A stretch of DNA of 64,000 bases from Acheta domesticus (taxonomy: Eukaryota > Arthropoda > Insecta > Orthoptera > Gryllidae), in the NCBI GenBank assembly GCA_031308135.1, contig JAHLJT010002908.1:1-64000 (forward strand), in the 5' to 3' direction. The notes beneath the pieces are model-generated. The model was not told the DNA's origin. It ran no database searches and saw nothing but the letters and a program-made list of their open reading frames with translations. This document shows, piece after piece, positions 12,669 through 24,430 of this stretch. How positions within the stretch are numbered: position 1 is the first letter of the stretch; every line of letters begins with the position of its first letter. Position numbers and translations under genes: made by a program.

Positions 12669-13299
12669 GGGTCATTCCATATTAAATGCAACACAATCAT
12701 TTTACATCACCATCTCAGATTCAGATGAAATTTGACACATAGGTAGTATGAATGGATAATAAGAAAACTACAAATTTTGAGTAAAATATTTCCACCCATT
12801 TCTGAAATACAGCCATGTAAAATTTTGCAAAATTGGGTTCCCGAAAATTTTTATGTTGATGTAGAACCTCACCAAATTAAGATAGAGAGCTGGAACAGGT
12901 GTCATTTTGCAGCTTTCTTTATGGCCTTTTATATGACATACAACTCAATAGGAATTGCGTTCAAAAAGGTTTCTCAAATTTGAATTTAAAATTTTGATTT
13001 TGAGTTTTTTCAAGATGCTCATCTTCAAAACAATTGAAAAAATTCTAAAATAATCCTTGTATATATCCAAACAGATGGTGCAAGTTTAAAAATGGGACTG
13101 CAATGGGTTCATATGGTAATCTTTATTTAAAATGCACAATATTTACTTACTCTAGATTTTACTGATTTAAAATACATTTTATTTCAAATTATAAGCCCTA
13201 ATATATACAAATTATTAATTTAGTGTTTTTTATTGGCGAGTGTGTTATCATTTATTGTTATGATTATTAACTTTATTATTATTATTATTATATATATTA

Positions 13300-14240
13300 T
13301 TATTATTCCACTACCTCACGACCAAAGATGCTATCACTCGGCTGAATATAAAATCTACTCCAGGTTGCAACCAGCTACCTAAGGTTCTGTTCCAAATAAA
13401 GCGATTTCTTGCACTTCCCAGTCTTTTAAATTACCTGGGAGTTTAGAAAAGTTCTTACTCAAATTTTGAGGAACAAATCCCAGAGCTCCGATAACTATCG
13501 GGACGACCTGTGCTTTTACGCCCCACATTCGGCTGATCTCGATTTCCAAACTCTTTTATTTAAGACGTTTCTCTGCCTCGCTGGTAACGACGTTTCGATC
13601 GCAAGGTACAGCACCACCGACAAGTAAACGCGATTTTTTCTCCAAATCCGGGATTTAGTTTGTTTACCGCTATCGTGCAATCAGTTTGAATTTGTTGGTC
13701 GTACAATATCGTACACAATCCAACAGACCTCACCGGTTTTAGGGAGTGTTCGTACCACTTGGGGCATGTGGTAATTTCAAGGGCGGTACAGATCTGCCAG
13801 TGAAGGTAGCTACACACCCTGTCATGTCTTTTCAGGTATTCGGTCTTTGCTAGGATTGGACAATCTGAGACAATATGATCGATGGTTTCTACTTGCTCCA
13901 GGCAAATGCGGCATTTATCATCTTGGGAAAATTTGAGAACCGCTTTATCATAATGTCGTGTTCTCAACGCCTGATCTTTAGCAGCTACTGGAACTGCTTC
14001 CGATCCTCGCTTCGTTCTTCCCCTTTTAAGACACATAACTGATTGATCTTTATTGATCTTCACCTTGTCCATTCTTTTTAGATATTGTTCGTGGAGTGGT
14101 TTGTCTCTCCAAGAGTTCTTTAACATTTTTTGTGTCTCATAGCATTCAGGAATTCAGTGTGTGTTATTCGACGTGTCTTGCCTAGTGTTCTTCGCTACAC
14201 TAACAATGCCTCCGTTTCCCATTCTTCGGTCACTATTATA
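13300..14240 (-). mobile_element. 5'-truncated LINE inserted in the left arm
   Basis: This segment interrupts the left arm of the inverted repeat inside an (ATT)n tract and has no counterpart in the right arm. It holds the C-terminus of a LINE ORF2 on the minus strand and ends in (AAT)n-like sequence at 13275-13310, as expected for the 3' tail. Exact borders are blurred by the microsatellite. Confidence 0.65.
13405..14126 (-). pseudogene. LINE ORF2 C-terminal region
   Basis: A 188-codon frame at 14126-13560 contains a CCHC-type finger (CRICLEQVETIDHIVSDCP), then LKRHDRVCSYLHWQIC and CPKWYEH. This block is typical of the region downstream of reverse transcriptase in a LINE group common in invertebrates. 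After a frame change near 13560 the conserved tail EIEISRMWGVKAQVVPIVIG and GALGFVPQNL continues to about 13405. The reverse transcriptase itself is absent (5' truncation). The clade is uncertain; CR1/L2-like is my best guess. Confidence 0.75.
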
Positions 14241-15670
14241 ATAACTTCTGTCGATTATAATATTAATAATTATTATTATTTTTATTATTATTAGACCGCG
14301 GAACTTCATGCAATTGCATATTTTTACTGACTATGCATATCGCAAGGAAATGTATATAACTTTACCTATCACCAAAAATAAAACAAATCTACCTATTTTT
14401 TTTTGCATGTGTGCAATTATTTAGTTTAAATGCGTATTTTAATGTATGCGGTATATTTTAGTGCATATATTCCAGGTTTTTGTGGAGAAGTGGATCGAAG
14501 TCAGATCTTTTCGGGTATTTCTCTTTTAACTTAGAAGTGGCTTTCTTCTGACAACGCGGGTATGGAAATTGAACCTCCTTAGTACCTTTCGCACGGCTTC
14601 GGGATTTACCTTCTTGCCAATGCCAATTTATAACTGTGGAGTAACTTTTGGTGCATTAAGACGAGAGTCCTTCTTTATTATTTTCACAACAAGATTCTCT
14701 TCTCGATCAGAAAGTCTTCGGACGTTCTCCTCCGGGTTGCAGTTCAATCGCCTATTCATTGATGTATCCATAAGATTATGTCACTCACTGTGTTTTTTCA
14801 TTAATGGTATTTTGTAAAATTTTGGGCATCATTAACCCTTTGAGTGATGGTAAATAACCGGCTGACGCTGCTCAAAGTTGTTTATTTCTCAACGATTCAT
14901 TTCGCTTAAATGTTTAGGTTCCCACGTATCTGGTTCATCAACTGAAAGGTGACCTTGATTTGCTTTATTTTTAGTGATAGGTAAAGTTATATACATTTCG
15001 ATATGGACAGTCAGTAAAAATATGCAATTGCATAAACTTCCGCAGTCTAATAATAATAATACTAATAATAAAAATAATAACAATAAAACACAACACACTC
15101 GCCAATAAAAACACTAAATTAATAATTTGGAAATATAAGGGCTTATAATTTGAAATAAAATGCATTTTAAATCAGTAAAATCTAGAGTAAGTAAATATTG
15201 TGCATTTTAAGTAAAGATTACCATATGAACCCATTGCAGTCCCATTTTTAAACTTGCACCATCTGTTTGGATATATACAAGGATTTTAGAATTTTTTCAA
15301 TTTTTTTGAAGATGAGCATTTTGAAAAAACTCAAAATCAAAATTTTAAATTCAAATTTGAAAACCTTTTTGAACGCAACCCCTAATCAGTTGTATATCAT
15401 ATAAAAGGCCATAAAGAAAACTGCAAAATGACACCTGTTCCAGCTCTCTATCTTAATTTGGTGAGGTTCTACATCAACTTAAAAATTTTCGGGAATGCTA
15501 TTTTGCAAAATTTTACATGGCTGTATTTCAGAAACGGGTGGATATATTTTACTCAAAATTTGTAATTTTCTTATTCTCCATTCATATTACCTATGTGTCA
15601 AATTTCATCTGAATCTAAAATGGTGAGGTAAAATTTTAATAAAAACTGTTGATTTAATATGGAATGACCC

Positions 15671-15775
15671 CCATGCACTTGGCATCTCGACACTGCACAC
15701 CATTCAATAAATTTGCTATTAGGGACATCACCTAATCGTCAGGAGAGGTAACCATCGTTATTTATTTTTATTTAT
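15671..15775 (+). repeat. Tandem repeat of about 112 bp, right part
   Basis: Continues the array at 12363-12668 after the inverted-repeat insertion; shares TTTGCTATTAGGGACAT with the unit at 12593-12664. Confidence 0.7.
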
Positions 15776-17100
15776 TTTTTATTCATATTTTAAATTTACT
15801 TTTATTCATTTATTTAATATATTTAATGTGATAAACCGTTACAAAGTAAGTGACTGATAAGTGCACGTTTTCTTTTTTGGCTCGAATTAATAAGAAAATA
15901 TCAATACAGACTATCAAAACATCAATCTAAAATATCAAAATATAATCTTCCGCCGAAATGTCGTACGTTTCCCCCGAGACGATCACTATCTGTACATTTA
16001 GTATGAGGGGCCCTGTCACCATATCATTAGTAGAATCAACCATATTCAATTATAGAAACTCCTCACGCCTTGCTAAATGCAGACACCGACGTGACAGATA
16101 TAATTTCCGCAACATTGAAGACTCATTTCTTGACATTTCTAGATAGAAAGGAACCCAGAAACTGAATTGACAAAACCTTGCGGTAAGCCAAACTCAATAG
16201 CAGAAAAACCCGTCAGTTGGGGTGGGGATGTTTCCCAACCATTAGCACTCAGGCTGGGGCGCGCTGCACATCTTTCCAACACTTGCCCCGCGGGATTCAA
16301 GGACACCCCGAGTAATTTCATATACTACTGCTACCCACATTTCTATCTTTTGTAATGAATTTTCAAATGTGATAGGTTTTAAGATGCAGTACATGAATGA
16401 TTCTTGACTTCATATATTTATTAAGAACACATAAAATAATAATACATTTTAATCTTGAGTTCCGAAGTGACGCGTTATCGATAGACTACCAAGGAAAAAA
16501 GATAGCGGAGAGTTTTTGTGATGCATCTAGAATCGGCTGTTTCGTAACTACCTAAAACACAAATGAAGACAAACCCACTGAACTCTCGCGTTTCCGAATA
16601 GTCCCCTCTTCCTTGCAAAGTAAAATCAAATTAGAAATAACGTAACCAGATCGTTTAAAATATGCATATTGGAAGGGATATTTGATACCGTAAAGCATAC
16701 CACAAAAATATTCATTTTATTTTTATTCAAATTAAGTAACCGATACGATTGAGTTTGTTTAATAATATTTCCTGTATACAACTTCCCAATCTAAAATCAG
16801 AGACCAGGCTGGTATCAGTTTATTTTTCCTAGTCGGCAACCAGAAGTAATCCGTGACGAGTGAAAACTACTAATTACAATACATTCATAAGAAGTATATG
16901 TAGCAATTTCACGCAAGGGAACAGGCCAAGAAATGAGCTGGCCAAAACACAGGGGTGAAAAGGTATGTAATTGAATGCCAGTGGGAAAAGGAGTGCATAT
17001 TAACCTCCCATCGGGAGAAAAGCATAGTTCTTCGCGATACCATATTCCATTACCTTGTGTTTGCATTGCATAATGAGTTAGTCGCTGAATAGTGCGGAGA
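15776..17100. other. AT-rich stretch with a short GC-rich, possibly SINE-like block
   Basis: Mostly AT-rich with nothing recognisable. At about 16160-16315 a denser block reads, on the minus strand, CTTGAATCCCG followed by a head-like GC-rich stretch. This vaguely recalls a tRNA-derived SINE, but I could not fit both RNA polymerase III boxes. Confidence 0.25.
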
Positions 17101-17420
17101 ATTTGCCGTTTGTTTCGAACTACTTGAGCTCGCAGGGCTGCCAATCCCCTCCGGTGACTGTGCTGCTGCAGTCTCTTGCAGTCTCTCCGACCTCCACCAT
17201 CACCTGTTCTGTGGAACTCTTCTCGTGGACTCCCATCAGCGTGCGGAGACATTGTCGCTGCTGCACCCAGCATGGACACCGTCGTCCTTCCTCGTACCTC
17301 GTGCTGCTCGTCCGTCCTCCGCCCCTTGCCCCCGCATTGGGACGTCCAACCCCGCGCCCTCGTGCCCCCCGCCCGCTACTCGCTACTCGAGGAGCAAGGA
17401 GAATGGTAACGTTAGTCATA
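17100..17420. other. CpG-rich island, possible promoter or first exon
   Basis: GC-rich stretch with open frames in several phases on both strands, so the frames are not evidence of coding. A short frame from ATG 17272 ends near a possible donor (GAATG|GTAACG, about 17406), but I recognise no product. Confidence 0.25.
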
Positions 17421-19050
17421 AGCTTTCAATGTTGGAGGCTCGAAATCTCCTTTTTATTTACAAGTCACTTTTCTGTAGATACCTCTCTCGTATAAAAATG
17501 ATGTTATATGTTCAATGTATAGGAATATTTTACTTTTGTGCAACATTTATCAACATGTATTTGCATATTTGGCGAAAAACCATTAACATTTTAATCTTAG
17601 CAAATCGGATTTTGTATACTCTCAAAAGTATCCGAGGTTATTGGCCTGAGATTACCTCTGGTACGAAAATTGATATTCCATACTTCATTTTATATGGATC
17701 ATGTGCAAATATTTGATAAATTTATTCAGTTCAGCAATCTGTTTTGCCAAAAATTGTTCCCGAGCCGCCTCTTGTACACTGTCAACATAAAAATTGCACG
17801 AAATAATATACATGTGAATATCGTAAAGTGAATAATCACGTGTTTGGTGTACGTAGAGGGACAATTAAAGCAATGCCAATGACTAAGGACGCAGTCAATG
17901 TTTCAGGAGATCCAATGATTACGGAAATGGGGAAAGCACCATTATTCCTACCGTTTGGATGTTCTGGACATGAAACGTGTGGCACTAAAAATTGTTCGGC
18001 TCCATAAAGAGTCATTGCCAATCTTGTAATCGGAACCCTCGGAAGTAAGACCTGTGCACTGTTTCAAAATGGTGGACACCGCACGCCATAGAGTGCATAC
18101 GGATTCTACAGTAAGAAGTAACAAGTCCCCGACGAATCAATACGATCGCGAGAGAAATGGGCAACTGCAGCTATTTATTCTAAGAGCACATGCAGGTAGA
18201 ATATTCCGGGGCATAATCATGAAGAGTTATAAAAGGCTAGTAATATGATCATTCTATTAAAATTTGTATGACCAAACAGGCATAAAAATGCAATGATATC
18301 TTTTTTTGCACACCGAAATTTAGCAGTAAATATTTTAAAAATAAAAGGCATATGTTTCCAATTTTTTATTTCTTTAAATATAGCCACGAGCCTAATATTA
18401 AACTCTTTAGTACAATAAAAATACCTTTTAGTGCAACGGAACACGTCGTCACCTTGCGCGACGCTCCGGCATTCCACAACTTCTGAATGGTCAGGGGGTT
18501 CCCCCCCCCACGAGAACATTTCTAGCGTGGGCGTCACCAACTACGTGCGACGTCCTCTCCGCCGCTGGGCCCTACCAGTTGCTTATTCTAGTTTTTTCCC
18601 TCGCAGGATAACACCTGCTTGGGAATGAAATGGGAAACACACACACACACATACATACATTTCCTATGAAAAATAAACTTCATTAAAAAATATAACTAAA
18701 TTATTTACAAGAACGTACAGTTGCAATGGTCTAGACACGTTATACTATTGTTAATAACTTTTCTTTTGTTTCCTTTCCTACTGGAAAGACTTAACTAGAT
18801 TAGAATTAAATCCTTGGTATCGTGACTATCGCATTTTATTACGCGAACAGCTGGTGCGAGTCTAATTGTGACCTTTGCCGTTGTTGGCATTCTATAACAC
18901 CTTATTGCAATCCCTTCGGATTTACATAACCTTTTCACTACGATTAGTATTACAACAATTTGTAGCAGAAAGCCAGAGCTTCCGCAACTATCATGTACAC
19001 AAACAAATTTCTTTCTTATTTTAGTTCAATGAACTGTCCTTTACAACTTC
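17421..19050. other. No gene identified
   Basis: AT-rich with a (CA)n/(CATA)n microsatellite at about 18637-18660. No domain or repeat border was recognised. Confidence 0.4.
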
Positions 19051-19900
19051 ACGGGTACTCACTTCTACACCGATGTTGGGGTGAGGGACTCGTGAGAACG
19101 CTGCCTTCTGGTGCAGTGTGCTACGGGGACCGCGGAGAAAGCCAGGCCAGTGCCTGCCCTCGCTGCTGCTGGAGGGCGGCCGGTCGCCTGCGGGAACCTC
19201 GTGGTTCTCTGCGGTGGCCTTGGCGCCCACACCACCCACTGCTCCCCCTCGCTCTTGCGCCCTCCAGCCCTCGCTCCGTGCTGCTCGGGTGCGAATGTGC
19301 GAAGGGCCCGTTCACGTTCGGGTAGTCCGTGCATTTGTTTATTAGATTCAATAACGTCCCCTTTTCCCGCAAACAAATGCGCTCACGCCTTGCGTTTTAT
19401 TCGCATTGGCGAAAATATTGTTCAGACTCGCACAACTAAACACAGCTATTTGTGGCAATGTTCACGTTGGGTTTCCCAAAAAGCGCGTACTCGGACCTCA
19501 ACTAAATTTACCACTGTTCATGCCTCACCACGTGCAAGAAATACTAAGCACATTTTCTCCTCGAGCAAGAAACGTTCACTTCCACGGATTCCGGGGGTCG
19601 GTTCTCGCTTTCGATTCGCGGTAATGTCCGTTGTGGGCATTCCGCTTGACCGGCGCCGACCAACGGCATTTCTAGCACTTATGTGCTTTTTCGTATTGGC
19701 GGCTACCGAACCGGACGCAGGTTTGAATCGGCGTCGTGGAGAACGTCATGTCTTGACGTCATCGCGCGCGCGGTCTTCGAATTCATGTTTAGAGTCGCTA
19801 GAGTGCGGCCGCGAGATATGTCGCCTGGAGAGGGCTATTCTCTCGCTTTGGACAGAGCCCAAAAAGGAACAGTTTTACAGTGCGCTTTAGCGCCTAAACC
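19050..19900. other. CpG-rich island with a long unassigned frame
   Basis: A plus-strand frame of 259 codons (19111-19890) lies in a GC-rich stretch where frames of 70-110 codons are also open in the other phases and on the minus strand. The residue make-up (Arg, Ser, Pro, Ala, Cys rich) fits GC composition rather than selection, and no domain is visible. I treat it as a CpG island with a chance frame. Confidence 0.3.
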
Positions 19901-21270
19901 GTTTTTCAGAAATTTATCATTAATATATGCATTCTGTAGTAAATTTTATGTACTTAAATTTTGTAGATACCAATTGTTTTGATAGAACACATAGTTTTTT
20001 AGATTGCGACGAGCTGTAAGCTCGCGCAGCAAACCCAACAGCCGACTCCCCTCGCGTCACGCCAAATTAGGAACCCTTTCAATTCGTCACAGCCCCGCGC
20101 GAAGACACGCGCGCCAGAAACTGCGCCCCCTTCCCAACCCCGTCTTCAAATAACAAAAGCAGACAGTGGCGGACTGCCTCCAGGGATCGTCCCGGGCATG
20201 CCGCCCGGCTGGACGGTCCAGCATTGTGAACGTAGGAACCGGAACTAGTTGATTAAGAAGCCCTCCCTGCGTTGTGTAGGAACATCCCCAAAACACACAT
20301 GGCGACACAAAGGCGGCCGGGTGGGCTTGCATTGTCTGTCTCTGCGGCGCTGGCGAAATCTCAGACAACAAAGAGAGCCAATGGGATGCTCAGAAAATGA
20401 AATCACCCAAACCAATGCCCTATTAGCTTCCGACTTGAGTAGAATCTTCCAGAACACAAAATTTCGGCCAATAACATTAGACATTGCAATCACGTGATAG
20501 GGCAAGGCAACCATGTAAGGAAGAGTAGGGATACGTGTCAGAGGCTGGGGAAAGAAGAGAAACTTCGGCAGATGAATCAAAACTTTAGAGAGGAAACGCG
20601 TTTCGAGAAAGCATTTTAAAGTCTTAACTTATAAATAAATTCACATCGAGGAGTGGTCGACGACGACAGCTAAAGTTGATCGACCGACTCAGCACTGGCC
20701 ATCCAAACACAATTCTGTGGAATTTATTCCATTCGGCGGACCAGCATTTTATTAATCAGCCGAGCTATCGTAGCTGCATTAATACGGGGAAAGTGGCGTT
20801 TGACGGCTTTCACAAAAGAGTATTTCCAAGAGACGGCACTCAATGTTAAACGGAGAAGTCTTATTTGTCCGGTCCGCCACATTGGTTTGTATTACTTGCT
20901 AATGGGTAAACGGACAGCCAATAGCGTAGGAGTAAGCGGTTAATTTGAAATAAACCAGATACGCGGAAATTTTAAAATTTCACTCCCATATTTTGGCATT
21001 AATTTATCAAAAACTACACAATAATTTTTATTATTATCAAAAACTACACAAGGATTTTATGGGAAAAAAGTCAAATTAGGGCAGGAAAATCAAGTATTTA
21101 TTGAACATATTGATATTACACTTTTTTAAAAATTTCATTAGTGTTAACAATTTTGTATTGCACAAGGCAATAAATACAGTACACCAGCTGAAATGCAACT
21201 TTATTTGCTTGTAGACATGCCAAATAAACGTGAATACTATGGAATACTGCATTATTACAGAGCATTACAC
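19901..21270. other. No gene identified
   Basis: Moderately GC-rich to about 20600, AT-rich beyond. Minus-strand AATAAA signals near 21095 and 21205 could end a minus-strand transcript whose possible last exon lies at 21271-21406. Confidence 0.35.
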
Positions 21271-21406
21271 ATGAACAGTGTTGAAAAAAACAAATGAAAA
21301 CAAAACCACACCTTTGCTCTGGTAAAACAAATAGTTATGATACAAAAGCCATTTTATTTTGCGAGTAGGAAAGATAGTATCTCGAGGCATGTCAGGTGCC
21401 CCAATC
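21271..21406 (-). CDS. Possible terminal exon of a minus-strand gene
   Basis: On the minus strand a strong acceptor (a T-rich tract then TTGCTTGCAG) precedes 21406. One phase stays open for 45 codons (starting IGAPDMPRDTIF) to a stop near 21271, followed by AATAAA-type signals. No homologous family is recognised and no partner exon is proven. Confidence 0.25.
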
Positions 21407-21706
21407 CTGCAAGCAAAATAAAATCACTTTCACCATAAATTTTTAAACAGTATTACTGCCTTTGATTTTATTTTAATTCAAGAATACAGATAATGTAATT
21501 ATGTACTATGTTACAGTAGTACCTGATTAAGTCACACAAAAGTATTTTCTTTTCCATGTTGCTTTCAGTTTTATCAGAACATTTGAGCGTTGTCCCACTT
21601 CTAACACTAGTGCCAAAAATTGAACTTTTAGCATTCTATTCATACCTTGAACGAACTGCTTTTACTAGTTGCAGCCTAAAAATTTTTTTTGCTAGTCAAT
21701 AACTAT

Positions 21707-21969
21707 TTGACAAAATTAATGCTAGGAATTGGTGTGGTATTTACGATGTTTCTATCATCGAAATCAATATTAGATGTTGGCTCTCCATCGTAACTGTTTA
21801 TTGTGGCATAAAGCCTTCTTGTGGCATAAAGCTGTCTTATCTGGACTGAGGACCACAGCCGCCTCTAATGGCACTGAGATGGCCGCAATGCGGCCGAAAA
21901 AGCTTTATGCCACAATAAACAGTTACGATGGAGAGCCAACATCTAATATTGATTTCGTTGACAAAATTA
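21707..21969. mobile_element. Short Penelope-like remnant with 12-bp target duplication
   Basis: TTGACAAAATTA at 21707-21718 and 21958-21969 flanks the insert. Inside, 21759-21814 and 21902-21957 are perfect 56-bp inverted repeats. The right arm and the preceding segment match the 3'-terminal part of the longer Penelope copy at 55.2-55.7 kb, including the CTGAGGACCACAGCCGCC block and the ribozyme. It carries no protein-coding part. Confidence 0.8.
21870..21911 (+). ncRNA. Hammerhead-like ribozyme, core one base short
   Basis: Stem I pairs GGCA (21870-21873) with TGCC (21908-21911). The core CTGAGA (21874-21879) lacks one base of the CUGANGA consensus. Stem II is GGCCGC-AAT-GCGGCC, then GAA (21896-21898), a self-complementary stem III AAAGCTTT (21899-21906), and the cleavage nucleotide A at 21907. 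Penelope-like elements are known to carry minimal type I hammerheads with such short stem III. The missing base probably abolishes activity in this copy. Confidence 0.75.
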
Positions 21970-23295
21970 GTATATTTACCCATGTCTATCTCACACATGC
22001 ATAGTTAGGGGCCTGTCTGTCCAAAGACGGGCTTAAATAAGAAACTACATTAACTTTTAAAACATTGTTTATGAAGAGTGGAATGTAACAGTCCCAACAA
22101 AGCTTGTGCGCCATAATTTAAATCTGAAAATAGATTGTGAAAGTGCAAATATTTAATTGCACTAAGAACCTGGAACTTTCTGACAACTGGACATTTATTC
22201 TAACAACCGAGCTGTGAAATCAAACGTTGCATTCATTACTCAAGGTAATTCACAATTTAATAGGGATCAGCATTCACATTAACAATGTAATTGGCATGAA
22301 GATTAACAAAACACAATAATACATCAATTGTAGAATAAAAATTCAATCAAGACAGAGTTTGTCATGAGCAACAATTATTGCCGTAACAGTAGAACATTGC
22401 ATATGCAACTTATATCAATTCCAATAATTAAAACCAATTAATAGGCACTACTAACAATAAAAAAATTACAGACCAGATATTAAGCCCAAAAGAAATCTTA
22501 AAATTGCATGAAAATAGGCTCTAAAACAGGGACTCAAAAATTTTGTATTCATAATTTCCAAATAAATTGTCTTCACAGAGCAAGAGGGATTCCAAATTTG
22601 AGAAAATGACTGTTTTTTACAGAATGAATTTCATCTTCAGATAAAATTAAATTTTATTAGAACTTTCCAAATCAGATGTGGAAAATATGGTTTATGTAGC
22701 ATACAAATGACAGAATACGCATTGATCTTAAGACTCTCATTATTCGTATCACTACAAACTGTCTGCGTACAAGAGGTATGACCAGAAATTTTGTGCAGAA
22801 TGAAGAGTCATTCACTGAGCATAACAATTATTCTTTAAAATTAGCTCTCTGAGTACTGACTCTCCAAAAAGAACCTAAAGTTACAGACAAATGGTCTCTT
22901 CTAGTCAATTGACATTATTGGAGCATATTTTTAACACTAAGAAGTAATAGACCACTATTATTTTCACATTTATGAATATTTTCCATGGTTTTTTCCTGCA
23001 ATATATTTAGATTATCAGCAATAAATTTTCACATATTCTTCATACCAGAGTGCCAGCACACCTTGTCAAAGAATACAAAAAACTTTAAAAATTTCACAAA
23101 ACGCTTGCATTGCTACGAAAACCCAAAATGAAAGGTACCCACTGACTAGACGAGGCTACCTGACTGATACAGTAAGAAAAATTAAATTAATGTAAACATT
23201 GCAGAATGTATTGAAGGTTACGAGGCACACATGCCTAGATTTTTCAAACCAGACTACTCTCATAGTACCACAGCTCCTCCTATTTACACAGCTGT
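21970..23295. other. AT-rich stretch, no gene identified
   Basis: No open frame, repeat border or known motif was found in this stretch. Confidence 0.4.
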
Positions 23296-23339
23296 CTAGT
23301 AGAGGGTCTCAATGCACATAGAAAAAATGCCTTTCGCCG

Positions 23340-23705
23340 ACGGGAATGCTTCACGCCAAAGTTTTTTAGCATTCCCATGTGGAGCGATAAGCTGCCCACC
23401 GCACTGCTCGTTCCGTCCAGGCCCAACTCCACCAGCACCACGCCAACTCTGACACGGCCCCGAGAATGACACCGGGCGCATGGCGGAGGGTGGTTAGCCG
23501 GCCGGCCGGGGGGAGGGGCGGACGGACGGAGGTGGGGGGAGATACGGGCGACGACAGTGGTGGTGGCAGCGGTGCCGGCAACGTCGACGGCGGCGGCGGT
23601 GACGGTGACTGTGGTGATGACGTGACGTCATCGCTGTCGGCGGCGTGGGTGAAGTCGCGCGGCGGAATACGATGCCCATGCTTAGAGGCGCGGGGGAACA
23701 ATGAT
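23340..23705. other. CpG-rich island
   Basis: GC-rich stretch with GGC/GCG simple-sequence character; frames are open on both strands (80 codons plus, 111 codons minus) with Gly/Asp or Pro/Ser repeats, as composition alone would give. It is likely promoter-associated. Confidence 0.35.
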
Positions 23706-24067
23706 TAATTAATTTCTTAATTAATAAATTAATTAATTATTTTTAAGTGGGAGGCGCGAATTTTTGAGTTGGCGTCCACATAACACACTGGTGCACCATG
23801 GAACTCCCATAATTTGGCGGGAATACCACAAAGATTGTCCAGGTGGGCGGAAGTCACAGGAACTTTTTCCGCGCCGACCGAAATGTGCTAACACACCTAT
23901 CTGATGATATCACTAATAAAGTGAAGCAAATGCATAGAAGTCACAGATTCATCTTCGGAATGACTTCAGCACCTGTAATCACCAACCATAAAAACATTTG
24001 TTTTTTTATTTACTCTAATTCACACTCAATTGGTACTAATAACTGTACATTCAACGGAAAAACTTAC
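23706..24067. other. No gene identified
   Basis: Begins with an ATTAA-rich palindromic tract (about 23702-23750). On the minus strand a plausible acceptor, GATTACAG, near 23980 could follow the tiny exons upstream, but the frame then stops within eight codons. Confidence 0.3.
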
Positions 24068-24430
24068 CATGAGAACTATCCATAACAACATTAGGTGACA
24101 TCTCTCATGGGTGAAAAAGATCTGAAAATGGAGACAAATATGAATTTTTCCCACCTTTAAAACATTGTGATAATTGATACAACAAGCAACAAAGTGATAA
24201 TTGATTTGCTTAAAGATTATTGGAAACATTTACCATGAACAAGGCTAGCATATGCATCTGCCGCACTTCATGTAGCAGCATACTGAATGGCCGAGCCACC
24301 TGTATTCATCAACAACGAATTATTACCCCATTTTATATCAGTACATTTCGCTTTCAATAGCATGCTTCTATTTCATGCACATAAAGAAACTTACCATTTT
24401 CAGTTTGAATTGCTGCCTGAGTACAAAGAC
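24068..24430 (-). CDS. Cluster of three possible tiny phase-0 exons
   Basis: On the minus strand three short segments are bounded by AG acceptors and GT donors: 24430-24395 (36 nt), 24299-24234 (66 nt) and 24121-24068 (54 nt). Each length is a multiple of three, each is open in phase 0, and each ends ATG before GTAAGT, GTAAAT and GTAAGT respectively. Introns would be 95 and 112 nt. The predicted residues are rich in Met, Leu and His and match no family I know. It may be a real split gene, a noncoding transcript or chance. Confidence 0.25.

Larger units (their letters stand above)
12669..15670. mobile_element. Long-inverted-repeat (foldback-like) element
   Basis: The outer ends are GGGTCATTCCATATT and its reverse complement. 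The left arm, 12669-13300 and 14260-14389, pairs with the right arm, 15670-14954, over about 720 bp with scattered mismatches. The central spacer (about 14390-14953) has no recognised gene. CCAT at 12665-12668 and 15671-15674 is a likely target duplication. The flanks are consecutive parts of one tandem-repeat unit, which supports insertion. The superfamily is unknown; no transposase is encoded. Confidence 0.75.

Noticed and set aside
16476..16483. Isolated TATCGATA
   Set aside because: A single 8-mer expected about once by chance in this length; no promoter context.
19111..19890. 259-codon open frame
   Set aside because: It lies in a GC-rich stretch where several phases on both strands are open, has composition-driven residues and no domain or codon signature; kept only as a CpG-island note.
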